Shown here one piece after another: positions 62,169 to 64,000 of a stretch of DNA of 64,000 nucleotides (position 1 is its first letter; every line of letters starts with the position of its first letter). The notes below the pieces were generated by a model, which ran no database searches, was not told where the DNA came from, and saw only the letters and a list, made by a program, of their open reading frames with translations. Origin of the DNA: Monosporascus cannonballus (taxonomy: Eukaryota > Ascomycota > Sordariomycetes > Xylariales); contig QJNS01000055.1 in the NCBI GenBank assembly GCA_004154925.1, positions 248,001-312,000 on the forward strand, written 5' to 3'. Position numbers and translations under genes: made by a program.

Positions 62169-62184
62169 GGAAAGGGGGAGATCG
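62169..62184 (+). other. Polypurine tract of element I
   Basis: GGAAAGGGGGAGATCG immediately before the 3' LTR; sets plus orientation. Confidence 0.7.
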
Positions 62185-62578
62185 TATTATAACTTAACGG
62201 TCTTATTTTTTTTTCAAATAATCGGAATTACGAAAAAGTTAATTCCGACCTAAGCCAAAACGTTACGTAATTAGCATAAAGGTTTTAAAACGCCAAGCAC
62301 CTTAAGCCTTTTAAGCTAGCAGAAAAGCTTAAAAGGCTTAACGGGCTTAAAGGTTTAAGCCGCTTAAGCACTTTAAGCCAAAATAAAAATATATACGCTT
62401 ATTATTCCATAGTTTAAATAGCTTTAGCTTGCAATATAATATCGTTACCCAAGGCACCCTTAGCATTACGAAACGTAATACGTTACTATATTTATTGCTC
62501 AGATTCCCACGATATTCCTGCTAATATAAACCCGTCGACTTAAGGTTTAATAGTTGGTTAAACCGCCTAGCCGTCATA
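62185..62578 (+). repeat. 3' LTR of element I (394 bp)
   Basis: Partner of 55837-56230. Its outer end is less mutated (GATTCCCACGATATTCCTGC, CCGCCTAGCCGTCATA), its inner end AT-converted. Confidence 0.88.
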
Positions 62579-64000
62579 TTAATGACAAAAGCAAAACGTA
62601 TTATTTATATTAAATAATATAGCGTTAAAACTTATAGAATTACAAACGGTGTAGTACAAAATTAAATTTATTTAATTTTTATAATTGTAGTAAAATAAAA
62701 CATTATTAAAATACCTTCAAAGAATTTCAATCATAAGAGAATTGAATATTAATTCTAAAAAAACAATTGATTACTTTATATAAAACATTACTTGATAAAA
62801 ATAAACAGAATATTAATATAATTCGAGCTTAATATAAATAAAAGTTATTACGATAAAAACTTCAACGTATAATACGAAAGGTTAAAAAGCTAAGTTAGAA
62901 AACGTTTTAAAAATAATATAATGTTTTAAAAAGTAATAGTAAAGTATTACGAATAAATAACTATTATTTATCTCGGAATCTTTAATTAATACGGCAAAAT
63001 GTACGTTATATATTATAAATAACAGAAATATCTAGTATATAGCAAATAAGAAATATTTATTTATTGAGATATTATAGATATATACAGGAAATGATTTGAT
63101 GTCTTAAATTAAATCGAAAAGAATAAATTAAATAAGTAATAGGATAGAGATTTTGGAATTATTCCCTTTTAAAACGATATAAATAAAAGAATAGGTTTGT
63201 AAAATTAATGACAAAGTAATTTCAGCAAAACAAATAATTTAACATATCGTAAAAAAATGTTATTAAAATGTTATGATGGATTTCAATTTTGAATTACTGT
63301 TTATTATGAATTTTACAAAGAATATTAAGGTAGAACATTTGTACTTTCATACGAAAGTATAAACAGGCGATAATGATATAATATATTATAATATTGTAAA
63401 ATAAATATATAAACTCACTGTGTAATAAGAACAAAATTTAAAATATATTTGAAAATATTTAATATAACTTAAAAACTAAATACGTTAAAAAAAGCGTAAA
63501 TGTAATAACTTAACGCCCTATACACGAAAATGCGAATACGATTTAATAAATTTAAAAAAGAATTGAAACAAATTACTTATAAAAAGCCGTAAAATAATAA
63601 AACTACCAAAAGTTAAAAACAATTCTTGAAAATGGTTTAAAATATAACGATAAAACCCGTTAATAAATTTATTGACTTAAAGTTATAAATCGAAATATAT
63701 TAATACACTGTAATAATAATTATAACACTTCAAGGGGAAATTACATTATATTAAACGTTATTAATAAACTTAAATTATTATCAAAATTTAGATTAAAACT
63801 TTATATCGTTATTAATATCGAAAATTTAAATTCTATTTACGATTCAAGAAAAGTTAAATACGAAATTAATTATTTTAGGATATTTATTTAAAAAAAGTAA
63901 TATTGAATAATTAACTTAAATATCGTTTATTTAACAATTGCGATATAATGATAATAGTATATATTTATATTAATATAAGGTTTCATTAATAAGAGAATTA

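Larger units (their letters stand above)
55837..62578 (+). mobile_element. Ty3/gypsy chromovirus-like element I, inserted in J
   Basis: 394-bp LTRs at 55837-56230 and 62185-62578 start TATTATGACC/TATTATAACT and end GTTATA/GTCATA, with TSD TTAAT at 55832-55836 and 62579-62583. The LTR is related to that of element C read on the other strand. Order on plus: gag (56231-58000), zinc finger/protease (about 58130-58500), RT-RNase H (58850-60150), integrase (60500-61100), chromodomain (about 61430-61510), an antisense ORF, polypurine tract and 3' LTR. Confidence 0.88.
54720..64000 (+). mobile_element. Ty3/gypsy element J, partial, split by I
   Basis: 54720-55831 and 62584-64000 are one decayed gypsy gag-protease region that continues past the window. 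Near 55550-55680 capsid-like KEFISKYGIMFRNFITKVKYF is readable. Right of I, GKMYVIYYK (about 62995), GEITLY, INLNYYQNLD and LINKI-like ISKIXILFTIQEKLN (63730-63850) match the same steps in element I (GKIYIIYYRQ at about 57430, AEIILYQ and PKIRNVFTITKNL at 58215-58330). J and I are therefore paralogues. The left boundary and LTR of J were not found. Confidence 0.6.

Overview
This is nuclear DNA of a filamentous ascomycete (Pezizomycotina). Three things show it: short GT...AG introns with CTAAC/CTGAC branch sites, a HET-domain gene and an HPP-family gene, and very AT-rich blocks full of LTR retrotransposons whose damage is almost all C-to-T and G-to-A (CAA, CAG, CGA and TGG turned into stops). 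That is the signature of repeat-induced point mutation (RIP). The species cannot be told from the window. Element coordinates below rest on paired LTRs and target-site duplications (TSDs) read by eye, without software.

Layout. (1) 1-1081 and 19033-19867 are the two halves of one vanillyl-alcohol-oxidase-type flavoprotein gene. It is split by element A (1082-19027, 188-bp LTRs, TSD AATAT). A itself holds two Ty3/gypsy elements: B (2796-9222, plus) and C (10379-17180, minus, 415-bp LTRs). The gene also carries a one-base frameshift and a nonsense codon, so it is a pseudogene. (2) 19.87-25.76 kb is a normal-GC island with an intact-looking HPP-family membrane protein gene (21175-22116, one intron) and a broken HET-domain gene (22579-24446, minus) interrupted by a 19-bp tandem duplication and a second frameshift. 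(3) 25.76-41.48 kb is a TIR element of about 0.5 kb that was split by a 15-kb nest. The nest is gypsy element H (26120-41303), carrying K (26129-27641, a 1.5-kb LTR element with one unrecognised decayed ORF), E (28034-33646, gypsy, minus), a further C-type LTR (G), a TIR/MITE insertion (37020-37301) and three very short TG...CA insertions with 5-bp TSDs. (4) 41.48-41.98 kb is a short unmutated island with a promoter-like stretch. (5) 41.98 to about 54.1 kb is Ty1/copia element F, split by gypsy element D (45544-52408, plus). (6) From about 54.7 kb to the window end is a partial gypsy element J, split by its relative I (55837-62578, plus).

The only gene that looks intact is the HPP gene; the rest is relics. 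The observations I rate highest are: a decayed but recurrent antisense reading frame next to the 3' LTR of the C/H/G/I gypsy lineage; the small pol-less LTR element K with its own long frame; the family of 68-134 bp TG...CA insertions; the 19-bp duplication that switches the HET gene frame; and the mirror-image RIP gradient in the LTRs of A, with a likely RIP stop in the neighbouring single-copy gene.
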